A stretch of 64,000 nucleotides of DNA from Tetradesmus obliquus (GCA_030272155.1 CP126207.1:2914001-2978000), one strand, 5' to 3'; shown: positions 12,299 to 23,934, counted from the first letter of the stretch. Numbers and translations: made by a program. The notes: a model not told the origin generated them from the letters alone.

Positions 12299-13836
12299 TC
12301 AGCTGCTGCTGTTGAACATGTGGTGAGGTCCCAGCACAATGTCATACTCAAAATAGAGGTCTCCATAGCTGCTTTCCGCATACATGCGCCCGTTTCCTCC
12401 ACACAACCAGACATTCACCCAGGTGCCTTTCTTGAAGCTGAACACATCTTGGGCTAGCGTAGCTTCAAAGCAGATGCTGTCCTGCTTATCACCCTTGCTT
12501 GCTGTGCTATACACCACATCTGAAAACATGCCGTCCTGCAAGCAGAGCCCTACCGGCCGCTGCAGCAAGCCACGCACCAGCGCCGCAGCACAGCCGCTGT
12601 CCGCGCCACTCATGGATGCAAGCACCCGCTGCGTAAACACGGCATTGGGGATCCCATACACCATGGACCTCAGTAAGAAAGGCACGTTCTGCCGCAGGAA
12701 GCCCAGGCCGGGCGCCAGCAGCTGCTGCAGGTCCAGCTTGAAGCCCACCCACAGCAGCGCCTCCAGCTGCGCCGCCGCCTGCTGCAGCAGCCGCTGCTTC
12801 TGCTGAGTGTTCACGTCCAGTCGCGGCAGCAGCACCCACCTGCAGCCGTTTGTCAGCTGGTGAGGCTCGCCTTTTAAGTGGCCCCAGATACCGGTGTACT
12901 CGTCATAATTTTCCACGTCATACACGCCGTCCAGGCGCAGCAGCACCACCAGCAGGTCGCCTTCTGCTGCTGCTGCTGCTGATGATGATGTGGCGCTGCT
13001 GGGATCCCCAGTAGCAGGATCGCTTTCCGCTGGCCAGGTGACCTCCAGCTGCCGGCGCACACAGCCGCTGCGAAGCAGCTCAGCTACTGCTGTCAGCACT
13101 GCCCTGCTGCAGCCCACTGCATCAGCAAACAGCAGCATGTCCAGCAGCTGCGCCAGGCTGTACTGCCCTGCTGCATGTGGCGGCTGGAAGTCAAGAGCTC
13201 CCAAGCTGCTGTATATCACCTCCAGCACTGCTGTTACCGTTGACTGGCTGACTGGGCTGCCGTTGACCAGCAGGCTGCTCAGGTCCCAGGTGTCGCTTGC
13301 AGGAGCGTTGCGCAGGCAGCTGCACACCAGCCGCAGCACCTGCATTGCAACACAAACAAGCACAGCACCCAAATCGATGCAGCACGCCATTGGAACGTTT
13401 TCTTTGCTCAGTATATGCAAGTTGCAACAGATATGGGCCAGGTGCAGCACTTCAGGGCCTGAGGGCAGCATGCTGCAGCTTTCCAGTCACCAGCCTGTGT
13501 ATGCAGGTTGGCCGCAATGCAGAGGCGCCCATGCGATGCCAGGCCATTTCTACATCAGCTCATATGTGTTAAAGGTTAAACGCCATGTGGTGCTTGGCAT
13601 GGGGTCAAGTGTGTCGCTGCAGGCGTGTCGGAACAATGCACCAGCCCAGCCAGGCACCGTCCAATGCTCCGCTGCTCGGACTCCTCCGCAGCACCAATTC
13701 ATCTGGCCAAGCAGCATGATTGCTTTCAACTCACGTCGTAGTGCGCCGGGATTCCTCCTCCATCCGCTGTGATGAGGGTGAGGTTGGGCTCACTGCCTGC
13801 TGCGAACTCAACGAAAGTAGGCTTGCCTGTCGACAT
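12299..13836 (-). CDS. BTB/POZ-type protein, array copy F
   Basis: Exon 1 is complement(13735..13836), starting MSTGKPTFVEFAAG, 34 codons, with a GTGAGT donor. Exon 2 is complement(12299..13339), starting VLRLVCSCLRNAPAS. The joined product is 380 aa with no break. The BTB part is nearly the same as in the other copies. The middle differs: no RGG run, and instead a segment with LLVVLLRLDGVYDVENYDEY. The C-terminal module is the second subtype (VFTQRVLASMSGADSGCAAALV, GMFSDVVYSTASKGDKQDS, DVFSFKKGTWVNVWL). A usually conserved Arg in the first strand is Gly here (DGGGIPAH). It forms a subfamily with copy G. Confidence 0.85.
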
Positions 13837-14763
13837 TTTGGGCGTCGTCGCTGGGAAACAGATCTAACTCAACGCTTGTAAAGCCGCTGGCACGGGTAAT
13901 GGTTGCTGTGGCAGCCAGTGGTCCAGCTGTTCCTCCAAGACCGTATGACAGTAGTGCAGGTCTGACAGGATCAGCATCCGGTGATCGAAACCAAGGAATT
14001 GGCTGAGGTACAGCCCAAATGGTCCATACCCATCTCTGGTGACACCAAGGGGATACGAGCACTGAAAATTATGACATGAGTCATGACAGATTGTGAAAAA
14101 CGTGTATCAACGTCAGCATTACATCTACCACTCCTGTTTCACTTGGCATCATCTTCTCTGGCGCTAAAGCATCGCAAATATGCGCAGCACGCTGGTAGGT
14201 TGGCAAGCATGCACAGCCCAAGTAAGCAGTCGTGGTACAGTCACTGAGCGAGTCATGGTCAACGTGGTTCACCCCATGAGGTTGACCATGACATTACGTA
14301 CTCACATAAGTCCCGCGCCAAGCCCTACAGGCCGCATGCATGGTTTGACAAGGCCAATGCACCCATCAGTACATAAACAGCGTGGAGCAAGGCCGTAATG
14401 ACCGCATGCAAATTTGCATGCAGCAGCTGGTGCCAGCAGCTGGCCTGCCCTGCAGTGCAGCATAGTGTATATGAACGGAGTTGGACATGCTCAGAGTCCT
14501 GACGGACCGCAGTGGATGTGTAACTGCACATTGCAAGCACTGCTGATCCAGATGACCTGTTGTTGTAAGTCTCCTGACGCTGCTCGAAGGCTTCAGCCCA
14601 GCTGCACACCTTCAACGCTCGCAAGCATGCTGGTAGCCTCTGTCTGGTTGAGCTGCATCAGCAAACTAATAAACATACCATCTAAGTTGGTGCCAGGACC
14701 ACATGTGACTATCCTCTCCTATAAATCACAAACTGGCCACGTCAAGCACAACAAGCCCGATGA
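13837..14763. other. spacer between BTB genes F and G
   Basis: No gene supported. There is a small inverted motif around 14,256-14,291 (ggtcaac ... gttgacc). Confidence 0.4.
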
Positions 14764-16350
14764 TCATCTGCTGCCAAACAAGTGCGGCGGCCCCAGCACA
14801 GCATCGACGCCAAAGTGGAGGTCAGTTCGAAAGGCATTGCAGCCAGCCACACTCATTACGCCGCCTCTGCCAGACAGCCTCACGTGCACCCTCGTGCCCT
14901 TCTTGAGGCTGTACACGTCCCGCGTCAGGGTGCCGAGGAAGCGGATGCTGTCGTGCTCATCACCCTGCTTTGCCACCTTGTACACCACATCCGTGAACAT
15001 AACTTCTTCGCAGCATGCGCAGGTTGCCTCCACCGGCTGCGGCAGCCAGCTGGTCTGTGCCTGCACTGGCGCCTTCAGCCGAAGCAAGCCCACCGGGTGC
15101 AGCAGCAGGCCGCGCCCCAGCGCAGCAGCGGCGCTGCTGTCAGCGCAGCCCGCAGCAGCCAGCACCCGCTGCGAGAACAGCGCCCCAGTGCCGCCACGCA
15201 GCGAGGCCCCCAGCAGGTGCGGCGCGTTGTCGCGCGCAAAGCGCAGCGCGGGCGCCAGCAGCTGCGGCAGATCCAGCTTGAAGCCTACATATAACAAGGC
15301 CTCGAGCTGCGCTGCGAGCTGCTCGTCTAGCTGCTGCCTCTGCTGGTGATCCATGTAAAGCTTTCCCTGCTGCAGCGCAACCCTTCGACCTTCCTGCAGC
15401 TTGAGAAGCGTCCCGGAATACCCGTATTCGGCCCTGTCATACTCGTCAAGGCCATACACCCCATCCAGCTGCAGCAGCAGCACCAGCAGGTCGCCTTTGG
15501 CCCTTGCTGCTGCTCCTGCTGCCTCTTCGATTGCGGCTTCTGACATTTCCATGCGAGCTTCTACATCTGAAAAGTTGATGTGAAACGGCAGCGTCACCTC
15601 CAGCTGCCGTCGCACACAGCCGCTGCGAAGCAGCTCAGCTACTGCTGTCAGCACTGCCCTGCTGAAACCCACTGCGTCTGCAAACAGCAGCATGTCCAGC
15701 AGCTGCGCCAGGCTGTACTGCCCTGCGGGTTGGCGGCTTGAAACCTAGGGCTCCTAGGTGGCTGTACAAGGCTGACAGTACCGCTGTGACTGTTGACTGG
15801 CTGACTGGGCTGCCGTTGACCAGCAGGCTGCTCAGGTCCCAGGCGTCACTTGCAGGAGCGTTGCGCAGGCAGCTGCACACCAGACGCAGCACCTGCATTG
15901 CAACATGGAACAAATCGTCACATTGCGAAAAGGCTGCCGCTTTGCTTTGCTCTGCATGTGCAAGTGGCAACAGCTGCACGCCAAGTGCAGCACACCCAGT
16001 CACCAGACTGTCTGCGCAGGAGCAGCTGCAAGCACTGACGCCCGTGTACTTCTTCTGGCAATTCAGAGTCACAGTGTAAGCCTTGAACGTTACACGCAGT
16101 ACGTTGCTCGGCACGGGATCAAGTGTATCCCCTGAGAGGGTGTCGGAAAAGCACCAGCCAGGCACTGCCCAAAAGCAGCTCTGATCCAAGCGCCTTCGAG
16201 GCGCTGGCAAACGTAACTAACCAATTATTTTATGTGCGTGCTACCTACGTCGTAGTGCGCCGGAATCCGTCCTCCATCCGCTGTGATGAGGGTGAGGTTG
16301 GGCTCACTGCCAGCTGCGAACTCAACGAAACTGCGCTTGCCTGTCGACAT
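14764..16350 (-). CDS. BTB/POZ-type protein, array copy G, with one frameshift
   Basis: Exon 1 is complement(16249..16350), MSTGKRSFVEFAAG, 34 codons, with a GTAGGT donor. Exon 2 is complement(14764..15892). The frame is broken by one extra base near 15,730, between the GALGFKPP segment and QYSLAQLLDM. On both sides of it the family reads through cleanly. The C-terminal part resembles copy F (LLVLLLQLDGVYGLDEYD, LFSQRVLAAAGCADSSAAAA, VMFTDVVYKVAKQGDEHDS, DVYSLKKGTRVHVRL) but carries an extra Cys-containing insert (PVEATCACCEEV). If the extra base is real the gene is dead after about 95 residues. Otherwise the product would be about 409 aa. Confidence 0.75.
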
Positions 16351-17021
16351 TCCAGCCGTTGTCGGTTGCAAAATGACTTGAAACAATGTTTCATAAGCCG
16401 TTGGCATGGGCAAGGGTTGCCGTGGCGAGCCAGTGTTGATGCTGTTCCTTCACACACACTGACACACCAGTGACAGCAGTGCTGAGCAGGACAAGGGTTT
16501 TCTTATGCCGACAGTCCGCAGTGAGCTCGATTGTTCTGTTAACGCACCCGACGTAATTTCAAAGGTTAACCACTCTCGCATCTCTGTGTGGTTGATCACT
16601 CGGAGACACCTCACAGCTGCACAACTCTGCATAATTCGTCAACCTATGAACCTGCTGTACAGTTCATCAATAATTTCGACTACTAAGGTTTCGCTTCTAT
16701 CGGTTCGAGCATTGTTGAGCAAGCTGTAGCTGCATCAGCAACAGTAACAGCACTGCAGCTGCCCACAGCAACGCAGCACAGGAGCTTTGCTACAGCAGTT
16801 CAGAGGCTTTTCACGCTGCTAGGCTATTCTTATTTCTCAGTAAATTGTTTACAAGCAACGGTAGCCTGGCAGCTCCCGTGGAGTCCAGGCAGCACAAGAC
16901 AGTGCAGCGCTGCATGCAGCGTTCCCACTGTCCCTAACATCCTTGCATCAGCCACACAAAACAGCAGCAGAAGCAGAAGCAGACGCTGCACGTTTAAACC
17001 GGTCAAACCTGGTCAACGGTC
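16351..17021. promoter_or_regulatory. divergent intergenic region between BTB gene G and the NIPA-like gene
   Basis: The two genes are transcribed away from each other from this 0.67 kb AT-richer spacer, so it should hold both promoters. Just before the NIPA-like ATG is a run of GGTCAA-type motifs (about 17,000-17,022). I cannot identify a TATA box with confidence. Confidence 0.4.
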
Positions 17022-17716
17022 ATGGCGCCTCCGCCGCTGCTGGGGCTGGGCCTGGCGCTGGCTGCAGCAGCGGGCAACAACATTGGCAAGGGCCTGCAGA
17101 AGGCAGCCACGCGCCAGCTGCCGCAGCTTAACTTGGGGCGCAGCGAGGTGGGTAGTGGCTATTCGAAAGTATAACTATAGGTTTGCAGGACCTCGAATCA
17201 TGTTATGTACAAAAGAGGAATCGCCTACACCACTAGCAGCGCGGTGCGCTGCCAGGGGCCAGCTGCCGCAGCTCAACCTAGGGCGCAGTGAGGTGCGCAC
17301 TGGATGGTGCTGTTTAGTATTATGCAACCGCTTCAGTTACATGTTCCAGCTGTTGTCCATTGTGCACCAAGGCGCGCCCTGCATTGCAACAGTATGCCTG
17401 CAGTGTGCGCTGTGTGTCGCACTGAAAGCAAGCGGCAGCTCAACAGCTGCTCCTGTAAGCAGCGGCAGCACAGCAGCTGCGCTATTGCAAGCAGGCTGCA
17501 GCCCAGCAGCTGTGTGCCTGCAATCAGGCCACACTGCAGCAGCTGCTTGCCTGCAAGCAGGCTGCAGCCCAGGCACTGGTTTCCTGCAAGCAGCTTGCAG
17601 CTGTCCTGCAAGCAGGCGGCCGCCCAGCTGCTGGTTTCCTGCAAGCAAGCTGCGACGCAGCCAGCACTGTGCCCTTCCCAGCCAGCAGCTGTCCCCACTG
17701 CTCAACTGAGCTGCCC

Positions 17717-17765
<49 letters not shown>

Positions 17766-18295
17766 CCGCGTGCTGCTGCTGCTGCCCTCAGGTGGTGCGT
17801 GCCTACCTGGGCAGCCCCAGCTGGCTGCTGGGCCTGGCGCTTGATGTTGGTGGGGGAGGCGCCATGCTGGGTGAGTGGCTTTGCTTGTGTATATGCAAAT
17901 GCAGCAGCAGCAGCAGCAGCAGGTGTTGGTGGAATGGCTGGTGTTGGTGGAATGGCTGCTGGGGCTGACGCTGGACGTTGGTGGGGGAGGAGCCATGCTG
18001 GGTGAGTGGCTTTGCTTTACTACATGCAAATGCAGCAGCAGCAGCAGCGGCGGCGGCGGCGGCGGCAGCTTGTTTGGCTGGTGTTGGTGGAATGGCTGCT
18101 CATCAACTTTGGCTTTGCGCAACGAAAACAAAATCAGCAGCCTGATGCAGCAGCAATAGCAGCCTGTATGAATGTTCAGGCTGCTGCGCTGATCCTTGAT
18201 TGGTTTTATTGCGTACAGCAGCAGCAACAGCAGCAGCAGCAGCCCCACATGGATGCTGGGCCTAGCGCTGTGTTGGTGGTGGAGCCTACTTGACC

Positions 18296-18348
<53 letters not shown>

Positions 18349-18949
18349 AGGCGCGCTGGCTGCCGCCCCTGTGAGCCTGGTGCAGCCTGTGGCTGCCTTT
18401 GGGCTGGTGCTGCTGGCGGCATTCAGCCACTTTGTGCTGCAGGTGGGTCACTTCTGCAGTTGCAATTCAGTATTACAGGATTTCAGGATTTAAATCTTTG
18501 TCCCGGCTGCCTTTGGCCTGGTGCTGCTGGCAGCCTTCAGCCACTTTGTGCTGCAGGTGGGCCGCCCTGCTGCCCCTGCTGTTGATGGTGATGATGATGC
18601 CTAGCAGTAGTGGTGTCGACATGCAGTGCTAAAGGCAACTGCGCAATTGGAACTGTGTATGGTGGGGGATGCTGTTGAAGCCTACACAGCTGCAGCTGCC
18701 GCGCTGGCGGCGCTGTTGCTGCCCTGTTGCCTGAAACAGTTGCATCACATCTGATCTCTTTGATGTGCTTGCCGCTGCTGCTGCTGCGGCTGCCGTCGCC
18801 GCTGCCGCTGCTGCTGCTGCTGCAGGAGCGGCTGGGCCCCAGCCAGTGGAGGGGCGCAGCTGCCACCGTTTGCCGGCCTGCAACCTGCCTGCTGGGGGAC
18901 CCATTACTGTGCATGTGCTTCCCCTGCTAGGCTTACATTGTTGCCGCTG

Positions 18950-18992
<43 letters not shown>

Positions 18993-19396
18993 AGGAGCGG
19001 CTGGGCCCCAGCCAGTGGAGGGGCGCAGCTGCCACCGTTTGCCGGCCTGCAACCTGCCTGCTGTGAGACCCGTCACTGTGCATGTGCTTCCCCTGCTAGG
19101 CTTACATTGTTGCCGCTGCTCCTGCTGCTGCTGCTGCTGCTGCAGGAGCGCCTGGGCCCCAGCCAGTGGAGGGGCGCAGCGCTGGCCACTGCCGGCCTGC
19201 AGCCTGCCTGCTGGGGAACCCATCACTGTACATGTGCTGCCCCTGCTAGGTTTACATTGCTGCTGCTGCTGCCGCTGCTGCAGGAGCGGCTGGGCCCCAA
19301 CCAGTGGAGGGGCGCAGCTGCCACCGTTTGGCGGCCTGCAGCCTGCCTGCTGGGGGACCCATCACTGTGCATGTGCTTCCCCTGCTAGGCTTACAT

Positions 19397-19430
<34 letters not shown>

Positions 19431-21334
19431 ACAGGAGCGCTTGGGCCCCAGCCAGTGGAGGGGCGCAGCTGCCACCGTTTGCCGGCCGGCAACCTGCCTG
19501 CTGTGAGACCGATCACCTGTACATGTGCTTCCCCTGCTAGGCTTACATTGTTGCTGCTGCTGCTGCTGCAGGAGCGGCTGGGTCCCAGCCAGTGGAGGGG
19601 CGCAGCGCTGGCCACTGCCGGCATCGTCGGCATGGGCGTCAGCAGCAGCAGCAGCAGCAGCAGCGAGGCGCACACTGCTGCTGCTGCTGCAGAGCCCCCT
19701 ACAGCAGCAGCAGCAGCGGCAGCAGCAGGTGTGCCGTCTCCTGGCAGGGCCTTATGCTGCTTCCTGCTGCTGCTGGCGCTGCTGGCAGCTGAGGTGACCT
19801 GGCGGCAGCGGCGGGAGGCAGCAGCAGCGCGCCGGAGGAGAGGGGGCGGGGGTGCGGGCGTGGTGGGATCAGCGGAGCCTGCTGCCGCTGCTGACGCTGC
19901 TGCGTGCGGGCTGGAAGCTGGCTGCTGCTTTGGGTTTAGCGCGGCAGCTGCGCGCACAGGTGGGGCAATGCGCTGTCAGCAGGTCATGGGGGGGGGGGGG
20001 GACTAGGGTAGGCGTGGGGCAATGGCTAGGGTGGCAACCCTAAACCCTAGCAGTGCGCTACTGTAGGGAAGGGTGGTTGGCACATGCGGGCATATGCCTG
20101 GCGCGCATGCGTCCGCACAAACATGTGCGGGAGCGTAGGGCTTAAGGGGCATGTTTATCTCTTTGTGTGTGTGTGTGTGTGCGGGCTGGAGGCTGGCTGC
20201 TGCTGTGGGTTTAGCGCGGCAGCTGCGCGCACAGGTGGGGGTGGCTGGCTGCTGCTGTCGCACGCTGGTAGCAGATGAGGTCAGCACTCGAAGGAGTGAG
20301 GGTCCACCTGGGAAAGGAGTGAGGATCTGTTGGGGCAGCGGGTGTGGAGCTGTGGTGCGTCAGAGAGGGGCGGTTGGTGCATGCGTGCGCATCAAAACAT
20401 GCAGGAGGGCTGGAAGCTGGCTGCTGCTTCCGCTTCAGTGCGGGGGCTGTGCGCGCAGGTGGGGGCGCTGCGCTTCTGCGGTCCATAGGGCCCCAGTGCA
20501 GTGCTGCGCTCAACAATTCAGAGCTCAAGTGCTGCTGCTGCTGCTGCTGTTTGAATTTGCAGGCTTTGCGCTGTCAGCCACCCTAGGACGGCTGGCTGCT
20601 CCTGTGGGCGTGGCGTACAGCCTGGGCCTGAGCAGTGCGGGGTTTGTGTTTGACAAAGCCGTCGCTGCTGCTGCCGCTGCTGCTGCTGCTGCCGCAGGTT
20701 TTGCGCTGTCAGTGACCCTAGGCCGGCTGGCTGCTGCTTTGGGCGTGGCGTGCAGCCTGGGCCTGAGCAGTGCGGGCTTCCAATGACACAGCCGCTGCTG
20801 CTGCTGCTGCCGCCGATGCAGGTTTTGCGCTTTCCGTGACCCTAGGCCGGCTGGCTGCCCCACTTGGTGTGGCGTGCAGCCTGGGCCTGAGCAGTGCGGG
20901 GTTTGTGCTGCAGCGCTGCACCTCCATTTCTGACAGAAACCTGCTGCTGCTGCTGCTGCTGGGTTTGCAGGCTTTGCCCTGTCAGTGTCGCTGGGCCGGC
21001 TGTGTGCCCCGCTGGGCGTGGCTTGCAGCCTGGGCCTGAGCAGTGCGGGCGTGCCTCTCCTCCTGGCTTACAAGAATACTGCTGCTGCTGCCCCCGATGC
21101 AGGTTTTGCGCTGTCGGTGACCCTAGGCCGGCTGGCTGCTCCGGTGGGCGTGGCGTGCAGCCTGGGCCTGAGCAGTGCGGGGTTTGTGTTTGACAAAGCT
21201 GTTGCTGGTGCTGCTGCTGCTGCTGCCGCAGGCTTTGCTATTTCCATGTCACTAGGCCGACTGGCTGCTCCTTTGGGCGTGGCGTGCAGCCTGGGCCTGA
21301 GCAGTGCTGCGCTCAACAACTCAGAGCTCAAGTG

Positions 21335-21372
<38 letters not shown>

Positions 21373-22973
21373 GCAGGCTTTGCCCTGTCAGTGTCCCTAG
21401 GCCGGCTGGCTGCTCCACTTGGCGTGGCGTGCAGTCTGGGCCTGAGCAGCGCCGGGTTTGTGCTGCAGACGCGCGGCTTCAAGCATGGTAGTGCGCTGGT
21501 GGTGTGCACGACAGCAGCGGCAGCCAGTATCGTGGCAGGTGGGTTCCGTATAAAGATGGTGTCTGTCAGGCGTGGGGGCCACAGCAGCAGCAGCAGCATC
21601 GTGGCAGGTGCGTTTGATAATATTTTGTTATACTTGAATCCTTATTGCTGTGTGTCGCGCAGCAGCAGCAGCAGCAGCAGCTAGCAATGCGGCAGGTGGG
21701 GAGAGTGCAAGAAATGGGGTGATGGGTGCAGCAGTGCCTGCTTTGTGCTGCGGCTTCAAGCACGGCGGCGCGCTGGTGGTGTGCACCACTGCAGCAGCAG
21801 CCAGCATTGTGGCAGGTAGGCGGGTTTTAGCGCGTTTTGATGTTTTGGGCTGGCGGCTGCAGACGCGTGGCTTCAAGCACGGCAGCAAGCTAGTGGTGTG
21901 CACGACAGCAGCAGCAGCCAGCATCGTGGCAGGTGGGCGGGTTTCAGAGAGTTATTTTTAGTTTGGGCTGGCGGCTGCAGTTGTGTGGTTGGCTGGATTC
22001 AAGCACGGCAGCGCCCTGGTGGTGTGCACCACTACGGCAGCAGCCAGCATTGTGGCAGGTGGGCGGGTTTTAGGTGTTTGTATGTCTTAGGTTGGCGGCT
22101 GCAGCAGTGTGGTTGGCTGGAATCAAGCACGGCAGCGCGCTGGTGGTGTGCACCACTGCGGCAGCAGCCAGCATTGCGGCAGGTGGGCAGGTTTTAGGGT
22201 GTTTTTGAGTCTTGGCCTGGCGGCCTGAGCAGTGCGGGCTTTGTGCTGCAGACGTGCGGCTTCAAGCACGGCAGCGCGCTGGTGGTGTGCACAACAGCAG
22301 CGGCAGCCAGCATCGTGGCAGGTGGGTTGCGATTGACTAGGATATCTGTCAGCTGTGTGGGTGCCACAGCAGCAGCAGCCAGCATTGCGGCAGGTGGGCA
22401 CATTGCAGAAAATCGGCGTTGGCCGCAGCAGCGAGGGCGGGGGGTGCTTTGTGCTGCAGACGCGCGGCTTCAAGCATGGCAGCGCGCTAGTGGTGTGCAC
22501 GACAGCAGCAGCAGCCAGCATCGCGGCAGGTGGGCGGGCTTTAGGGTGTTTTGGAGTCTTGGCCTGGCGGCTGCAGCAGTGCGGGGTTTGTGCTGCAGAC
22601 GGCTTCAAGCACGGCAGCGCCCTGGTGCTGTGCACGACAGCAGCAGCAGCCAGCATCGCCGCAGGTGCGTTCTGTATAAACATGGTGTCTGTCAGGCGTG
22701 GTGGCCACAGCAGCAGCAGCAGCAGCAGCAGCAGCTGTGTGGCAGGTGGGCAGATTGCAGAAAATGGGTTGTTTGGTGCAGCAGCGGGGTGGCTTTTTAT
22801 GTTTGGGCTGGCGGCTGCAGCAGTGTGGTTGGCTGGATAAAGGCACGGCAGCGCGCTGGTGGTGTGCACCACTGCGGCAGCAGCCATCATCGTGGCAGGT
22901 GGGCAGGTTTTGAGTGCTTGTTGTAGGTGAATGCCTGCTGCTGTGCACTCAAGCTTCTAGTGCTGGCCGCTCA

Positions 22974-23005
<32 letters not shown>

Positions 23006-23332
23006 TGTGCTGGTGGGCCTGCTAGCACTGAGTGAGCCGCTGCCAGCCTCGCGCCACGCCAAGCTGCTGCTGCTGCTAACCGCCCACTGCTGCTGCTTCT
23101 GCTTCTGCTGCTGCTGCTGCTGCTGCCGGGTGTGCTGGTGGGTCTGCTGGCACTCTCAGAGCCGCTGCCAGCCTCGCGCCACGCCAAGCTGCTGCTGCTG
23201 CTGCTGCTGCTGCTGGCTGCTCACTGTTGCTGCTGCTGCTGCTGCTGCCAGGTGTGCTGGTTGGTTTACTAGCACTTTCAGAGCCGCTGCCTGCCTCGCG
23301 CCAAGCTGCTGCTGCTGCTGCTCACTTCCCAC

Positions 23333-23369
<37 letters not shown>

Positions 23370-23786
23370 TGTGCTGGTGGGCCTGCTGGCACTCTCAGAG
23401 CCGCTGCCAGCCTCGCGCCACGCCAAGCTGCTGCTGCTGGGCAGCTGGGCGGCTGTCTTCTGGGGTGTCAGCAGCATGGCGGGCAGCGAAGGTAACAGCG
23501 TCAGTAACGCTGTTATTTTGGCGTCACTGCACACAGACGGCAAGCACGGGTCAAATGGATCGAGCGGTGTGCTGGGTGGTGTCAGCAGCCGCGTGCAGGC
23601 CGTTTTGCGGGAGCTGCTGCTGCTGCTGCCGCGGGGTCTGCGGCGGCGGCTGCTGCCGCAGCAGCTGCGGCAGTGGCTGGGACGCGGCGGCAGCAGCAGC
23701 AGCAGCAGTGGCGCGGTAGGGGTGTGGTGGGCGTTGCTGGGAGGGGGCAGCAAGACTGGCGGCAGCAGCAGCATTGATGGGCAGGT

Positions 23787-23824
<38 letters not shown>

Positions 23825-23934
23825 GGCTTGTTGCTGCTGCCGCTGCTGCTGCTGCTGCCAGCCTGCCGCTGAGCAGCAGCGTGCCTGACTTTGCTGCTGT
23901 GCTGGCGCCAGTAGGGGGTGCCCGCAGGAGCTAG
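17022..23934 (+). CDS. NIPA/DUF803-like membrane protein, six exons
   Basis: Exons 17022..17147, 17792..17870, 18351..18442, 19572..19959, 21377..21538 and 23369..23934 join with compatible phases to 1413 bases, or 470 aa plus stop. Residues 1-42 hold the family start (GLGLALAAAAGNNIGKGLQKAA). Then comes YLGSPSWLLGLALDVGG, APVSLVQPVAAFGLVLLAAF, and the ERLGPSQWRGAALATAG signature. A poly-Ser/Ala loop and a membrane segment (ALCCFLLLLALLAAE) follow, then FGFSAAAARTGFAL, LGLSSAGFVLQTRGFKHGSA, and GVLVGLLALSEPLP leading to the last helix. This is the alternating helix pattern of NIPA-type proteins in the EamA/DMT superfamily, several of which move Mg2+. The substrate here is inferred only. The C-terminal tail (about residues 325-470) is Gly/Ser/Gln-rich and probably cytosolic. 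Introns end in CTG runs and are packed with partial copies of the adjoining exons, listed separately. Confidence 0.82.
17251..17292 (+). repeat. exon-edge echo, NIPA-like exon 1 (donor side)
   Basis: A near copy of the last roughly 40 bases of exon 1 (…CAGCTGCCGCAGCT…CGCAG[C/T]GAG), followed by GTGCGC in place of GTGGGT. It lacks the start codon and lies in intron 1. Confidence 0.85.
17948..18291 (+). repeat. exon-edge echoes, NIPA-like exon 2 (donor side)
   Basis: 17,948-18,001 repeats the end of exon 2 (LALDVGGGGAML-type coding) down to its GTGAGT donor. Weaker pieces lie at about 18,078-18,100 and 18,246-18,291. All lie downstream of the genuine exon, between GCAGCAG/CTG runs. Confidence 0.8.
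18505..18556 (+). repeat. exon-edge echo, NIPA-like exon 3 (donor side)
   Basis: Copies the end of exon 3 (coding for AFGLVLLAAFSHFVLQ) through CTGCAG and a GTGGGC donor, in intron 3. Confidence 0.9.
18826..19571 (+). repeat. five exon-edge echoes, NIPA-like exon 4 (acceptor side)
   Basis: Copies begin right after AG at 18,826, 18,995, 19,146, 19,284 and 19,435; the genuine exon begins at 19,572. Each repeats the ERLGPSQWRGA coding, then diverges into a shared non-coding tail ending in a CTG run just before the next copy. The period is 137-169 bp. One copy (19,146) extends to ALATAG; the others break after GAA. Confidence 0.93.
20181..20458 (+). repeat. two exon-edge echoes, NIPA-like exon 4 (donor side)
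   Basis: 20,181-20,234 and 20,406-20,458 repeat the last roughly 50 bases of exon 4 (GLEAGCCFGFSAAAART coding) and its GTGGGG donor. They lie downstream of the genuine exon end at 19,959. Confidence 0.9.
20563..21376 (+). repeat. six exon-edge echoes, NIPA-like exon 5 (acceptor side)
   Basis: Copies start after an AG at 20,563, 20,698, 20,822, 20,971, 21,103 and 21,232; the genuine exon starts at 21,377. Each repeats coding for FALSVTLGRLAAPLGVA and LGLSSAG, then stops before the RGFKHG part. Divergence between copies shows they are old enough not to be an assembly stutter. Confidence 0.93.
21539..22898 (+). repeat. about eleven exon-edge echoes, NIPA-like exon 5 (donor side)
   Basis: Copies of the exon 5 end (GFKHGSALVVCTTAAAASIVAG coding) finish at a GCAG|GT donor at about 21,607, 21,815, 21,932, 22,058, 22,182, 22,321, 22,393, 22,529, 22,664, 22,745 and 22,898. 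Lengths vary from about 25 to 80 bases. Between them are shared spacers such as the GGGCTGGCGGCTGCAG type. Confidence 0.9.
23005..23368 (+). repeat. three exon-edge echoes, NIPA-like exon 6 (acceptor side)
   Basis: Starts at 23,005, 23,130 (acceptor CGG instead of CAG) and 23,252 repeat VLVGLLALSEPLPAS and part of RHAKLLLL. They then run into CTG triplets. The full exon starts at 23,369. Confidence 0.92.

Noticed and set aside
17333-18422. Long antisense ORF across the NIPA-like gene, rich in Gln and His
   Set aside because: It is the reverse reading of CTG tracts and echoes; there is no conserved domain, and the sense-strand exons explain the sequence.
17022-23934. Echoes as mutually exclusive alternative exons (Dscam-like)
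   Set aside because: Echoes have only one intact edge each, so most cannot be spliced as complete cassettes. I treat this as unlikely but list the RNA test.
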